Shown: positions 1-14,523 of the stretch, in pieces
Layout of the letters: each line of letters begins with the position of its first letter
How positions within the stretch are numbered: the stretch's first letter is position 1
NCBI GenBank assembly: GCA_031841125.1
Contig: CM063113.1
Coordinates: 38,842,197 to 38,906,196 of the forward strand
Direction: 5' to 3'
Source: Acanthococcus lagerstroemiae
Taxonomy: Eukaryota > Arthropoda > Insecta > Hemiptera > Eriococcidae
DNA length: 64,000 nucleotides
Position numbers and translations under genes: made by a program
The notes under the pieces: generated by a model
The model's database searches: none
What the model was told of the DNA's origin: nothing
Seen by the model: only the letters and a program-made list of their open reading frames with translations

Positions 1-93
1 ATCCCTCCCGCGTTTTCAATCATAAAAAAATCTCTCCAGTGGGCAACCCTGTTCTTGCGTCCGGACTGAGGACGGTAGTGTCGGCTTTCGCGG

Positions 94-970
94 CCGGGTT
101 GGGAAAACTGAAACTAATGAACTTTTTGGATTCGGATTCAGCTTAATTGGACGCTGTTCAGCAAAAGGGAACCAACTACCCAAATTCGCTTTTTGAGAAC
201 ACGCGATACGAAGTTCAAGAGCCATGTAGAAACTATATGACATAGCGTTTACTGATAAGCTTTTTTCAACGTGAGTACACATTTTTGAATCGGGGGCCCG
301 ATTTTGAAAAATTTTACTTTTTACGCTCTTTCCAACGATACTAATAAAACTCATTTTTTTTACAAATGTTAGTTGGTTCCCTTTTGCTGAACAGCGTCCA
401 GGTGCAAGCTGGAAGGATTTTTCAAATTCGGTTTTGGCTTCAGAAATGTTCATGTTGTACTTTCAGTTTCGGATACAGTTTCACTGATATTTGATATGAT
501 TACTTCAGCTTCAGTTTCGGCTTCTCGTCATCACGTGATCCGCTGAAGTGCCCTATACTGGTTTGACTGGTATACTGGTATTATCTTTTTTGCTATAGAT
601 AGGTTAATTAAGTGATCTGAGAAACATATACCATAAATCACTCAAATTTAAGGTCCATCTCCACATGATCAAATATCGATCTCAACCTTATCTTAACGCT
701 GTAAGTACTTTTCCCGGGACATTTTCAAGTGGATGTACGTCAAAATCTCGTATCACGGATCATGGCAGTATGACATTAAGCCGAAACCGAAGCCATTAAA
801 ATCGGATACATAACGGCTTCGTTTCAGCTTTATTAAAATTGTATTATGAACTTCAGTTTCGCATTTCCCCTCGCAAGGTGATTACACTTAGTTTCGGATT
901 CAGCTTCAGAGACAGCACAATATTTCTTAAACTTCGAGATTCGGATTCAGTTTCGTCTTTCCCAACCCTG
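94..970. mobile_element. hAT-like non-autonomous element, word-repeat interior
   Basis: The left end reads CCGGGTTGGGAAA and the right end is its inverted counterpart TTTCCCAACCCTG, with one mismatch at the second base. The flanking 8-mers are TTTCGCGG (86-93) and TTTCGTGG (971-978), 7 of 8 matching, which is the target duplication length of hAT elements. No transposase is visible. The interior is a degenerate iteration of words such as TTCGGATTCAG and CAGTTTCGG in both strands' sense. A separate MITE (148-400) has inserted near the left end. The short open frames here are by-products of this composition. The hAT assignment rests on duplication length and end form only. Confidence 0.72.
148..400 (+). 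mobile_element. MITE, GGACGCTGTT family, copy A
   Basis: This 253-bp inverted-repeat element has ends TGGACGCTGTTCAGC and GCTGAACAGCGTCCA, followed inward by AAAAGGGAACCAACTA and its complement. It is the best preserved of at least six copies in the window (others at 16450, 17057, 28462, 29004 and 30294). It lies inside the 94-970 element, so it inserted later. No coding capacity is seen. Confidence 0.85.
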
Positions 971-1104
971 TTTCGTGGTGCGATCGCGGAAAACCAGTGT
1001 TACCATCGGGTGCAGGGTTAAGTTTCCTGTACGGAACCATGATTAACTAAAATTTCCAAAAATGTGACTTGTAACACTCCTGAAAAAGCATGTTCAAATC
1101 GTCA

Positions 1105-1327
1105 GTCTAGTGGGAAAAGGTCCCTCGTGCTTTTTGAGGGATTTTACAAAATTGGTATCACTGGAAAGGAAATTTTGCGCTTTGTCGATTGCAATGCTTC
1201 GCCGGTTGGTGCAAAAAGGTTCCTCGTGCAAAAAGTGTTGCAATCGACAGAACGCAAAATTTCCTCTCCAATAATACCAATTTTGTAAAACCCCTCAAAG
1301 AGCCCGAGGAACCTTTTTGCACTAGAC
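1105..1327. mobile_element. MITE with long inverted arms
   Basis: Two arms of roughly 95 bases are inverted copies of each other: GTCTAGTGGGAAAAGGT at the left pairs with the complement at 1311-1327, and the match continues inward through the segment containing ACAAAATTGGTAT. The loop is only about 20 bases. Overlapping open frames in opposite directions (1064-1422) arise because each arm encodes nearly the same peptide on the opposite strand. No transposase is seen; the superfamily is unknown. Confidence 0.75.
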
Positions 1328-1529
1328 CGACGAAATGTCACATGAAGAAAGCAAACATGTTTGCGGAAACGCAAACAATTGGTCACCCTGTCAGTGACCA
1401 AGCCTGCAAAAATATGTGACACGCTAGCACCATTTTAATAAAACAAACTTGGTGCCCCATATTCGAAATTATGCTTTTTTAGAAGGTAAGCAAAAAGTAA
1501 AACTTGGGTCGGACAGCAGGTGTACTATA

Positions 1530-1736
1530 CCGTAAACTGGGGTAACTTCGGACATTGCCGATTTTAGGCATTAGAACTGCAACATCGGTTTTCACCACAT
1601 GGCAGTGTAGCTACAAGTCGCAACTTTTATTTGACCGCGTCTAGTAAATAAAGAAATAACGCATCTAACTAGTATTACTTGAGTTCTGGTAATGTCCGGA
1701 GTTCCTCCACAAATCCAAAACTACCCCAGTTTACAA
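1530..1736 (+). mobile_element. MITE, CCGTAAACTGGGG family, copy 1
   Basis: The ends CCGTAAACTGGGGTA and TACCCCAGTTTACAA form inverted repeats flanked by TA on both sides, as expected for Tc1/mariner-type elements. The interior matches the element at 3711-3933 in the opposite orientation, for example the segment GTGTAGCTACAAG here and CTTGTAGCTACAC there. Confidence 0.8.
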
Positions 1737-1739
1737 TAG

Positions 1740-3710
1740 GTACTTTAAAAGAATCTAGATGTACAAAATGCAGTTCAAGTAACTCGTATACGAATACATC
1801 ATTCTGGATCCCCATAACGTCCGATATCGTGGCTCGTTTTTCAAGCTTTCGGAACATTGGGGAACTGAAATGGCGTATGGCTTTACGAGTGCCGCAAAGA
1901 GAGAACCTGGAAGAGAACAGTTATCCTTACTAAGGATTATCGGAAATAGTTGCGGGATCGCGGATGTCAGCGATTTATCGTACGACGGTGTATGGAATAT
2001 TCTAATCTACTACTACATTTAGTCAGGCTGAATCAAAGCGCTGCTGAGCGCATGAGAAAAAGAAGAAAGAAACTATTCACAGAAAAGTAAATGTCAGTTC
2101 GACCGACCCTGGATCTTGACCTCTTCTATTTTGACCAAACTGGCAGGGAAAGCGTCAGTGTATGAGTAGAACGTCAATGAACCACTTAGCACAATATTAA
2201 TCCGGTTTTGAGTTTTCGATACTATTCATTCAAAAACACGACTGATTTTTCGTTATTTCTCGTGAGAAAAATCTAGTTAACTAAAGATTTGCTGTATCTT
2301 GATTATCCAACATTCGTTCCAAACGATTTCACACGCATACTATTGGAATAAATCAAAGTCTTAGGGGCAAGTTTTCTACATTACTAGAATATTATTACCG
2401 TTTGGACCTCATAGGTATAGTGTCATCAAAATATAAAAAATTCAGCAACACATAACGTTCACACCACATGAAAGTCTTTCATTATTTCCGTTCTCGACAG
2501 TCGAAAAAGTACGTATTGTTTACCCCCGAATTTTTCCAAGTCATGAAAAACTGCAGTGATATGACTTAATATCTCAATCTCGGCCAATTATCATTAATTT
2601 GAAGTTGACAGCCAATAAATCAATCATAATAGTAATCGGGTCTAGTAAAGATTACAAACTGTATGTTTCCCATGAAAATAATTCACATATGTATTAATCA
2701 AATTATCTAACTACTAATACCGTAATACAGATATAGGTGTCTCATACATGGGTTGATGTCCTACGTAGAGGCTTGAGGCCTTTATGAGATATATTCAGCT
2801 AGTATGGTAATAAATTCTTCGAAAAAGAATAAGAAAAAAAAAATCAGTCAAGAAGAATGAAAAGAGGGAATCCATCATATAATATAATGCTCAGCCCAAG
2901 TGTTTTTTTTAAATTTTATAATTTAACCCAGAGTAATATGAATAAATATAATACATGCTCCAGCGCATCAAAATGATGTTCGTTCGGACAGTTGAAACCT
3001 CTAAAGAGTCATTTAAAAGAATGTTATTTCTCTTTGAATTTTAAAACCATCCACACCGGATCCAATGCCGAAGTCGAGTTACGCTATTGCACGAATTAGG
3101 AATTAAATTCGAAGGACCTTTGAAACCAGAACCAAATCGGTGAGACAAGAAAATTTAAGTTGGTTGGCAATATTTGAGAAGTGAAGATTTTTTTTTCTTC
3201 TTTCTTTGCTTGTCTGTTATCAATTTTTTTCAGACGGCAAAATGAGCATTTAAAGATGGAAAAATTAGGAACTCCCGTCCCTGAGTAAGTATCAGCAAGT
3301 AGAAAGGAATTTAACGTACCTATTTCCAAGTCGATAACCTTTCTCATAGGGTTCGAAAATCGTCAACTCGTATAGCAACATATGTTTTCGATTTTGTTCG
3401 TCACATCCGCTCAATGAGAATAAGATGAAGCAGCATATTCAGTGACATCCCGATAAAATATGACCATAATTTCAGCATCGATGGTAGCATTAGCATTTAC
3501 ATCGATGTTCTGCAAAGTAGACAACAAAAATTTGTTACTAATTACAAACACCACGTATTCTACAGAAAAGCACAAAAATAATAATACAATGAATAATATG
3601 AAAAAGTAAAAACATAAGCGATATCAACGTCCGAATCAAATTCAATATCTCTAATTTAAGGATTATTACATATTTCATGCGATGATTAGCAGATACTAGT
3701 GCATAACCGA
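1740..3710. other. gene-free AT-rich stretch
   Basis: No exon with recognisable protein similarity, no RNA gene and no clear inverted repeat was found. The region is AT-rich with short A and T runs. An 83-codon frame at 3096-3347 on the minus strand is not recognised and is probably chance. Confidence 0.5.
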
Positions 3711-3933
3711 CCGTAAACTGGGGTAACTTCGGATTTGTGGGGAACTCCGGACATTGCCAGAACTGGAGTAATACTGGTTAGATGCGTTATTTTTTTGTGT
3801 ACTAGGGTGTCAAATAAAAGCTGAGACTTGTAGCTACACTGTCATGTGGTGAACACCGATGTTCCAGTTCTAATGTCTAAAACCGGTAATGTCCAAAGTT
3901 TCCCCGCAAATCCGATGTTACCCCAGTTTACAG
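3711..3933 (-). mobile_element. MITE, CCGTAAACTGGGG family, copy 2
   Basis: The ends CCGTAAACTGGGGTAACTTC and GTTACCCCAGTTTACAG are inverted repeats. The right flank is TA; the left flanking dinucleotide is GA, probably a mutated TA. The interior is an inverted copy of 1530-1736, so the two elements face each other across about 2 kb. Confidence 0.8.
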
Positions 3934-4329
3934 TATCCAATATCATAGAGAAATGTATAAGGTCAATGAGTCTAATTGTTAACACTTCCAATTTCTCATT
4001 TTAATTCTGAATTGTACTACCTTCTATTATAATTTTTAATCAGATTCAATTATATCAATCTGAAATAGAGTGCTTAAGCAATTAATTTATACTATTATTA
4101 CTTTGAGCTGGTAGAATGAAAGAATTATAATAAGTTGTTTACAATTACCCATACCATATTTACAAGTACCCCCCCCCCCAAAATGTGGGTCAATGTAAAC
4201 ACTCGTAATTCTATTGGGAAATAAATTTCAAAAGACAAACAAGGTTTATAAAAAGTGCTATAACATTTAACTCAAAACAAAGCAGCCAAGTTGCAACAGT
4301 GCATGTCCTAAAACAAGAAAGCTGAGCGT

Positions 4330-5325
4330 AAGTATACTTGCGGTTCCCCAAGAAATCTCCCAATAACTTTGGAAGTATTTCAAAGGAAATAATTCGGAGG
4401 GGGGACTCCGTCAGTTCTTGAACAATTCAATAAAAAATCTCCCGCAGAATTTCTTCGGAAATCTTTTGAGAGAATTTTCAATATTTTCCAACAAAAAATT
4501 ACTTCGAGAAAATTTCCCGACAACTTTGGAAGTATTTCATATGAAATATTGGGCGGTGGGGAGGGGGGAACTCCGTCAGTTTTTGAAAAATTTAATCGAA
4601 AATCTTCAGGAAGATCTTCGAGAAATTTCTTCCGAAACTTCGGGGAAAATCTCTTAATGATTTTTACAAAATTTCAGCAGAAATTTTTGCTGAAAAAATT
4701 CGATAATGTCCCAAGAATTTGCATTGGAAAATTTTCAATCAAAGAATTTCTTGGCCAATTTTCGAGAAGATTCCCATGACTGTTGAAAAACATCTCCGAT
4801 AATTTCCAAAGGAACTTATCGGAAATCTTCAGAAAAAATTTCCAATGTTTTCCGAAGAAATTCTTTAAAACTCTTCGGGGGAGTTTTCCGATAATTTTTG
4901 AAGAATTTCAGAAGAAATATCCGGGAAAAATCTCCGGTGGAATTTTAAACTGCATAACCATGCAGAAATTATCAAAACTGTTTCTAAAAATTCTTTAAAA
5001 ATTATCGGAGATTTTTTCCGAAGATTTACAATGAAATTCTTGGGACATTATTGAACATTTTTTCTGAAGATTTTTGATAAAATTCTCTACAAACCATCGT
5101 GGCTTCTTCCCCCGAATATTTCCTAGGAAATTCTTCAAAAATTATCGGGAAATTTTCTCGACGAATTTTATAATGTTACTTTTTGGAAAACATTGGAAAT
5201 TTCTTCTGAAGATTTCTGATAAGATTCTTCAGAAATTATCGTTTTTTTTTTCTCTCAAAAATTTTCAATAAAATTCTTTAGATGTCATTGGAGAATTTTC
5301 CCGGAGATGTTCTCCGTAGATTAAG
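4330..5325. repeat. degenerate ~45-bp array with a strand switch
   Basis: The stretch consists of imperfect copies of a unit of about 45 bases containing GAAGAATTTC, AAATCTTC and AAAATTTCC. In the left half (about 4380-4950) the unit reads in one orientation. In the right half (about 4980-5320) it reads as the complement, with GATGAAATTCTTC-like strings. Frames of 65-79 codons on the plus strand fall here because the unit length is divisible by three; they look like one another and not like proteins. It is related to the larger array at 51088-53467. No terminal inverted repeat could be fixed at this copy. Confidence 0.75.
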
Positions 5326-5926
5326 AGAAACCCATCTCGTTTACAATAAATTACTAGATAGGAGTAAACATAACCAGAATACTGTTTTGTGACCATTGGT
5401 TTGAAGAAAGAATCAAATAGATGACCGTTTTTGGCTCGTAATATCTTTGCAATGAAGGACTTCCTTCCATTAACGCATTTTCGTACGGCAAGCTCAGTGC
5501 CACAGAATCTTCAATTGTGATTTCATTCACCCTACAGATAAAAGAAAAAAAAAAGAAAAAAGGGGAAAAAACACCATTAGCTTTGTTTCAGAAAAATATT
5601 TCGAGAGAATATAGAAGTCTTACTTACTCATGAATTTCTTGGAATTTCTTCATTTTCAGTAAAAAGGGATTTTTTGGCAGAGATCTTGACATCATTTTGA
5701 GATAAATTTTTCTTTCATTTCAAATCCTCTTCACCGGGCCTCTCTTCAGTTTTCTTCTCCTCAATAACTGGCTTTTCTTTAGCTGAATGGATATTTTTTT
5801 CAAGCTGACTTATTTGTGAACTGGTCCTTTTCTCGAGACCTCTGCATACGATTAATTCGCGTTATATGACGGATTCCAATAAGTAATAAATTTCATCTTT
5901 AAACCGTTTTCAATTATGTTCCGCAG

Positions 5927-7048
5927 GTCTTTCCACCAATGAATGGTCTCGCTATCCGGCAAATTTCAAACCCGAATGACCAGCATACCACGAATGTGCC
6001 ACTAATATCCACAGTTTCGGTCCTCCCGCGTCAAATCATCAGTGGAAATCTTGGTCTCATACCTGGAGGCAGAGCTGGTGTGTCAGCAACAGTAGGTACT
6101 GCAGGTCTAACGACACCCACGCAACCAACCTCAATCCAAGGAGCCAGCTTGAATGTTCTGCGAAGAGGTACCGAATTTGTAGCCGACTCTATTGTAGCCG
6201 CACTAGGAGGAATCGCGTCCCTAATTAACATTTTACAAAATTACTCGCAAACCGGTCAGTTACAATTGAGTGGTCTAGGATCTTCGGCTCAAGCGTTAAC
6301 GAGCAGACTCCTAAATATGGGCGTGAGTGCTGCCAGTACTATAATGAATCAACTTAGTGAAGAGATTTCACCGCCCTCTATTTCGTTCAGACCAGCGGAG
6401 GGCCAGTTATTCCTATCCGGCAATGCACCGCTGACCCAAGCCACTAGTCGTCAAGTAAATGTTGGAGAATCGCAATCCCCAACAGTATCCGAAGGATTTC
6501 CTGATTTTGGAGTCGAGAATCTAACAGACATGGCAAGTCAAAACATGGAGTCAGCTGCATCACAACTGCAATCCGGAATCGGAGCATTAAGAAGAGCGAG
6601 TCCTCGTTTCGGTAATTTCGGAGGTTCATTTGATTTTGGAACCGAAAACCTAAGAGATGCCGCAAACGATGGTGTAAGATTAGCGATGTCACAAGTACAA
6701 TCAGGCATCGGAGCTGCAGGAAGAGCTACTCCTCGTTTTAGTGGTTTTGAAAGAGCGTCTGATTTCGGCGTCGACAATCTAACAGGCGCAGTCAATCAAG
6801 GGGCGGACTTGGCAACAACCCAATGGCAGTCTGGAGTCGGAACCACGGACAGATTGAACGCAGCTGCGAGTAATTTAATTCAGTCTTTTTTAGCCCCTTT
6901 TGGGTTTATTTCTGCCGATGGTATAGGGCCAGATCTGAACGATGGGCAATTAGAGTCTTCTTCGGAATCCTTGCCAATGGCCGATGCACAACGCAATAGT
7001 GTAACATCTCCTACCACACCGGAAACTAACAATTCTGACGGAGTTTGA
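5927..7048 (+). CDS. unrecognised repeat protein, terminal exon
   Basis: The frame is open for 369 codons from the ATG at 5939 to TGA at 7046-7048, and it also reads through four codons upstream (VFPP) to a good acceptor, TTATGTTCCGCAG, ending at 5926. It is probably the last exon of a longer gene. I do not recognise the family. The protein is rich in Ser, Gly, Ala, Asn and Gln and has a mildly hydrophobic helix-like stretch at residues 80-100. It also holds three repeats of 43-44 residues starting at residues 187, 231 and 274, each with DFG-x-ENL near the start and QSGIG in the middle; the first two end in PRF. No catalytic motif, transmembrane segment or signal peptide is visible in this exon. 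Codon use is balanced, unlike chance frames in the AT-rich flanks. No upstream exon was identified. Confidence 0.7.
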   Translation, partial: VFPPMNGLAIRQISNPNDQHTTNVPLISTVSVLPRQIISGNLGLIPGGRAGVSATVGTAGLTTPTQPTSIQGASLNVLRRGTEFVADSIVAALGGIASLINILQNYSQTGQLQLSGLGSSAQALTSRLLNMGVSAASTIMNQLSEEISPPSISFRPAEGQLFLSGNAPLTQATSRQVNVGESQSPTVSEGFPDFGVENLTDMASQNMESAASQLQSGIGALRRASPRFGNFGGSFDFGTENLRDAANDGVRLAMSQVQSGIGAAGRATPRFSGFERASDFGVDNLTGAVNQGADLATTQWQSGVGTTDRLNAAASNLIQSFLAPFGFISADGIGPDLNDGQLESSSESLPMADAQRNSVTSPTTPETNNSDGV

Positions 7049-7640
7049 ATTATAACCTCTTTCAAAATTGAATGTGAATATTTTACTAGTTCCCTCGAAA
7101 CTTCATATTTTTAATACAGTAAGCTAGCGTATATTTTTTATTACCTTTGGAGGATGTGATGATGTGAATTTTTTGCTATTAAAATTAGATGTTCACGTTT
7201 CTGCATGGCTTTCATTGTTACAAAGCTCGACCTTTGAATTACCGACAGGAAGATATACTTGGATTGCCCCAGTTATCAAAAGTTGAAAATACTGTGAAGA
7301 TTTACATAATATAACGATTGTCCTTATCAGCATCATCTGTGCTGCTTACCGAGTTTGTTATGCACGGATGGTCGGGGAAAAATTGACTTCTCATAAAAAA
7401 ATCATGAAATTTGGTGGTGACTTCGAAAAGAAGCAAGGATCAATTTAAATATTGGAGTCACCCTACTAGACACCTCTGGCTTCACTACGAGATAAAAGGA
7501 TAGTCAGAGTAAGAATTGTGACTGCGGAGAAAGCTTATAGTATGGCTGCAAATGTTTACTGTTTTAAACAAACAGGTAATTTTACTTATCCATAAGTAAG
7601 TATGTGACGCAGTTTTCAAGACTGCACAGAAAACTCGTTA

Positions 7641-7818
7641 AAGCCCGGTGTACACGATCAATTATACTGACGTCAATGCAACTGACAACTACTCATCAAA
7701 ATTTTATTTCATTGAAATTTTGATTGACGTGAGCTCCATTATAATTGGTAATTTACGCACACGCCTTTGATTCTATTGGCACTTTTCATCCATATAATTG
7801 ATCATGTACACCGGACTT
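7641..7818. mobile_element. MITE with 26-bp inverted ends
   Basis: The left end AAGCCCGGTGTACACGATCA and the right end TGATCATGTACACCGGACTT pair over 26 bases with two mismatches. Length is 178 bp. It lies in the gene-free DNA downstream of the exon ending at 7048. No coding capacity is seen. Confidence 0.75.
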
Positions 7819-8424
7819 AGAGCGGAGTGGGGTAAAAAATTAGACGGCGACTCTTTCGCGCTTGCAGTCCAAATTCTCGTACGAATTATTGGTGCCACAA
7901 GGTGCCAGAAATGTTGGCCGCTACATTCTAAGTTCAATAACATCCGGTAGGAGCGGTATGAACTTTTTTTTTTTTCTCACAGAAATGTATGATAAAAAAG
8001 TGGTTGTCGTTTTGAAGTTTGAAAAAAGGTGTTTCAAAAAATCGAAATGTCAAGCACATAACACATTTTCTCGGATATGTTACGCTGGAAACCCAAAAAA
8101 CATATGTTTGGGGTGTTTTGAGAATTTCAGTTCGAGTTGGTGATTTGCAGGAAGTGAGAAGGGTGGTTGAAAAATTCGTTTTCAAGTTGCAATAACTTCA
8201 GTTAGAATCAAATTTTTGAAGTTTTCGTCAATTTATACACCCTTGTACATTCCATGTCATCTATTTTTAATAAGAAATACGTAATAAAAGAAAACTGAAA
8301 ATGGCCAACAACTGGCACTCGCTAACATTTGGCACAAATTACATCTCGTACTTACTCGACTATACCATGTCGGTCGGCCAACAAATGGCATTTTCATTTT
8401 ATTTAATTTCTATTTATTCATTTT
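7819..8424. other. gene-free stretch
   Basis: No recognisable exon or repeat. Two overlapping opposite-strand frames of 83 and 93 codons (7862-8185) contain homopolymer-coded runs and are not recognised. Confidence 0.4.
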
Positions 8425-8960
8425 TTGAAATTTGAACATACATTTCATTACTACTAAATTGTGGTCCCTATACCTACTCTTGAGTATGTCTTACAATCCA
8501 GTATTTTATTTTTATTTTTTTTTTTCGTCATAATAAATATAATCTATTTGACATCTTTTCTTATCTCCGGGGCTTTCCAAGTATTTTCTTCTCTCGTGAT
8601 TTTTAAAAAGAGTGTTTCCAATAACTAATTAATATTCTTCATAAAATTCTATTAGCCTCGACCCTCTTTCATTTCGCTCTCCTAAGCCATGCTCCCATAG
8701 CATACCCATCATATTTTCTACCTTCTACTCTGGCGTTCCAGTCTGGTATTATAATTAAATTTTATTTTCCTTTTATCTAGCTTAATACTTCATCAATTTC
8801 TTCACACATTTTTTCTACTTTTCTTCTTTACTATAACTTCCTGTTGGCATACTCGGACTATCACTAAAGATACTGGTTTAGCTGAAATTTTCACCATTAA
8901 TATTCTCTCACTATGTTGGGTATAACTTTGCACTCTATTCCTCACTGTTATATTCATACT

Positions 8961-9724
8961 CAAGGTATCTGTCAGATTTGAAAACAGAAAATATTGGACT
9001 TTTTACTGGACCTATTCGTATGCCTAATCCAACTAAAAAAGACATACATATGTAATTTTTTATTCGGACCTAGCAGCGTAGTGTAGCGCTAGCATCGAGT
9101 CTTCCCCCTTGCCGCACCAACGTTACCAACGTTAGGATAGCGGCGAACGTCTCCATGCATTTAAATGGGAAAATCGTGATTTTCGTTTCGTTCCAATTTC
9201 GTCAAAAATTCATTTATGATAGCAATCCAAGTGAAAATAGAAAGCCCAGTAACGGTTAAATAATATTTAGGACAAGTTTTTGCGAAAAAATTTATTGGAA
9301 TTAGTGCAGAGTCACTCGAAAATTGAAGTTTTTCACGTCATGTTCTATTAGCTTTGATATTCATCCTAACGTTGATAAGAGCGACGTATGTGCGTGCGTT
9401 AGTAATGGTGTGTAAACGGATGTTGTTAGAAACTTCCACCAGATGTCAGCCACTACGCTGCTAGGTCCTAATTATTTATTATTTATTCATTTATCATCAT
9501 TATTTTTCTTAATCGCTGAAAGAATTCCCCCCCCCCCCCAGAATTAACCCTTTCTCAAATAATCCATCCAGTCAAGTTTTTCACAATTTTAAAAATACTT
9601 TTATATTGATTTTTTAATTGGACTAATATTAAAAGTATTAGACTTTTACTTGACTTATTGAACCATTTTTCGAATAGTGGACTTTTATTGAGTTTATTGG
9701 ACTTATTGGACTAGTAGACACCCT
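8961..9724. mobile_element. probable hAT-like element inside the LINE
   Basis: The segment that breaks the LINE endonuclease ends at the right with GTCTACTAGT in complement form (…GTAGACACCCTG), a hAT-like CAGGGTGTCTAC end. At the left it starts near CAAGGTATCTGTCAG, a diverged counterpart. Both margins carry the word TTGGAC repeated with errors. Target duplications are not convincing (right ATAATAAT). A 403-bp inverted-repeat element (9066-9468) has inserted inside it. The limits are inferred from where LINE homology stops and resumes. Confidence 0.5.
9066..9468. mobile_element. inverted-repeat element, 18-bp perfect ends
   Basis: The left end GGACCTAGCAGCGTAGTG is matched perfectly by the complement CACTACGCTGCTAGGTCC at the right. 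Length is 403 bp, with no transposase frame and no clear target duplication. It is nested in the 8961-9724 element, which is itself nested in a LINE. Confidence 0.75.
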
Positions 9725-10374
9725 GATAATAATACCTACGCCTGCTTGCCTTATTTTCGCTGCTGTATTAATTGTTCTATACTCCCCCGACCAAAACTCA
9801 TTTTCTTCTGACCATCTCACTTCACTAATTCCAATTATATCTAATTCTAATGTATTCATCTCTTTTTCTAAGTTTTCTAATTTGTTTACCTCAGTGTCCT
9901 TACATTCCATATTCCTAATCTTCATTCTGATCTCACTAGGTAGTCTTCACCCGGACATCCGAATAGGAGACTTTTTACCTCCGGAATTATTATTTACTTC
10001 GTGAGTTGCCATCTTAATTTGTGGTGGAGACACATCTCCAAAGAGAAATACTGATGCAGTTTACCCTTGCCTTCATCTCGATTCATCAGTACAATGTACA
10101 ACAAAACCCCTGTTGGGCTCAAATAGGCCACAAAAGCTAATAAAGCATTTATATGGAGTTTGAATTCAGTTCTGAAAAATACTGTAACACAAATTCACCC
10201 GAGATACCCAATTAATCCGAAAAAACAAAAACAAAAAAAGCAAAAATCGTACTATAAGAAATGTAATACTGAGGTGGGGAAGATAGAAAAGTAAAATAAA
10301 TAACACTCTCAATTACTCGGCAAAAGGTATTACTAAAACGTAAACCTAAATCCTACAATATAGTTTGTACGTAA

Positions 10375-13588
<3,214 letters not shown>

Positions 13589-14523
13589 TAATGATAATTG
13601 CTGATGAAACACTACCTAGTGCATTTTGTAAAAACAACGTTTGATTAAAAACTCACAAGAGAAGCACCGATTAAGTATTCAAAAATTACAAAATTAAAGA
13701 GATGATGACATGATCAGAACTAGAATGATCATACTACAAGGTAGAATTCGCACTTCAAAAGTTTATTAGTACTAGAATTACTAACCTTCAATCGCGTTTC
13801 TCTTGCAAGATTAACATAATAATTGTAATATTACGACGAGCTGAGCACGATTATTGTACCTTATGAACTACTATCTATGACTATGTTTAATTGATTTGAT
13901 GATTGATTGATTACGAGGAGCAAACTCTACAGACCAACAGATAAGGCAAATCGATATATCGTGAAACTTTTGCGTCTTGTTATGAAATCGGTGAAAATGA
14001 TGTAATTTTTATGATTACATGATTAGAAAGAATGGACCTAAAGCTCAATGTGTTTGCGGCTTGCCTAAGACCTTTTCCAACTGCGATTATTTACCAAGTT
14101 TCAGTGCATGCAGATCAAAAAAATATTTTTTAATGACTAAAATTTTGATTAAAAATTTTCAAATTCCAACGATTTTGAATCAACATGCAGCTTGAATTTC
14201 AAATCGCAAAGATTCTTGTATTCGAATTTTTAAATTTAATAACAGCAAATTACAAAGTATATTAAATCAATAAGCTTTTCTCCCATACTATGCTACATTT
14301 TGAAACTGTCGGCACTGTTTCTACTTTCATGCCCGTCATACGTCATACATGGCGAATGTGTAAAGCCAAATCCTCAAATCCTTCTCTTTGGTTGTCCGTG
14401 CGTTCTTCGCCACATGCTTGATTCTTGATTGATCTGTTTCATTAGTTTTGGAGGATTGTTTCCGAAGTTAATGTAATTAACTTCTCTTCCAAAGGTCGTA
14501 GAAAACCTAATATACGAATAAAA
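13589..14523. promoter_or_regulatory. shared intergenic promoter region, MOF and RpS25
   Basis: The start codons of two divergent genes lie 935 bp apart, with no other gene between, so both promoters must be here. On the RpS25 side, a pyrimidine run CCTTCTCTTT near 14377-14386 could be a 5' TOP-like start, as usual for ribosomal protein genes. This is inference; no TATA box stands out. Confidence 0.45.

Larger units (their letters stand above)
8425..10130 (-). mobile_element. RTE-type LINE, 5' part with endonuclease, broken
   Basis: Read on the minus strand, the sequence around 9925-9960 gives the typical LINE leader and endonuclease start. The peptide at 9925-9728 contains IIGISEVRW and ending in RQAGVGIII matches the apurinic-like endonuclease of RTE/BovB-type LINEs. 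The match resumes at about 8950 with SERILMVKISAKPVSLVIV and runs down to QIDYIYYDE near 8540. Several stops and frameshifts are present, so it is a pseudogene. The interruption at about 8961-9724 is an inserted DNA element. The reverse transcriptase part is absent here. Confidence 0.75.

Noticed and set aside
16..453. 145-codon minus-strand frame at the left edge
   Set aside because: It reads through the MITE copy A and the hAT-like body; the same frame recurs at other MITE copies (for example 16459-16644).
5715..5861. Minus-strand open segment of 48 codons ending in a Lys/Glu-rich tail (KPVIEEKKTEERPGEEDLK)
   Set aside because: It could be a last exon, but no acceptor or upstream exon was found and no family is recognisable.
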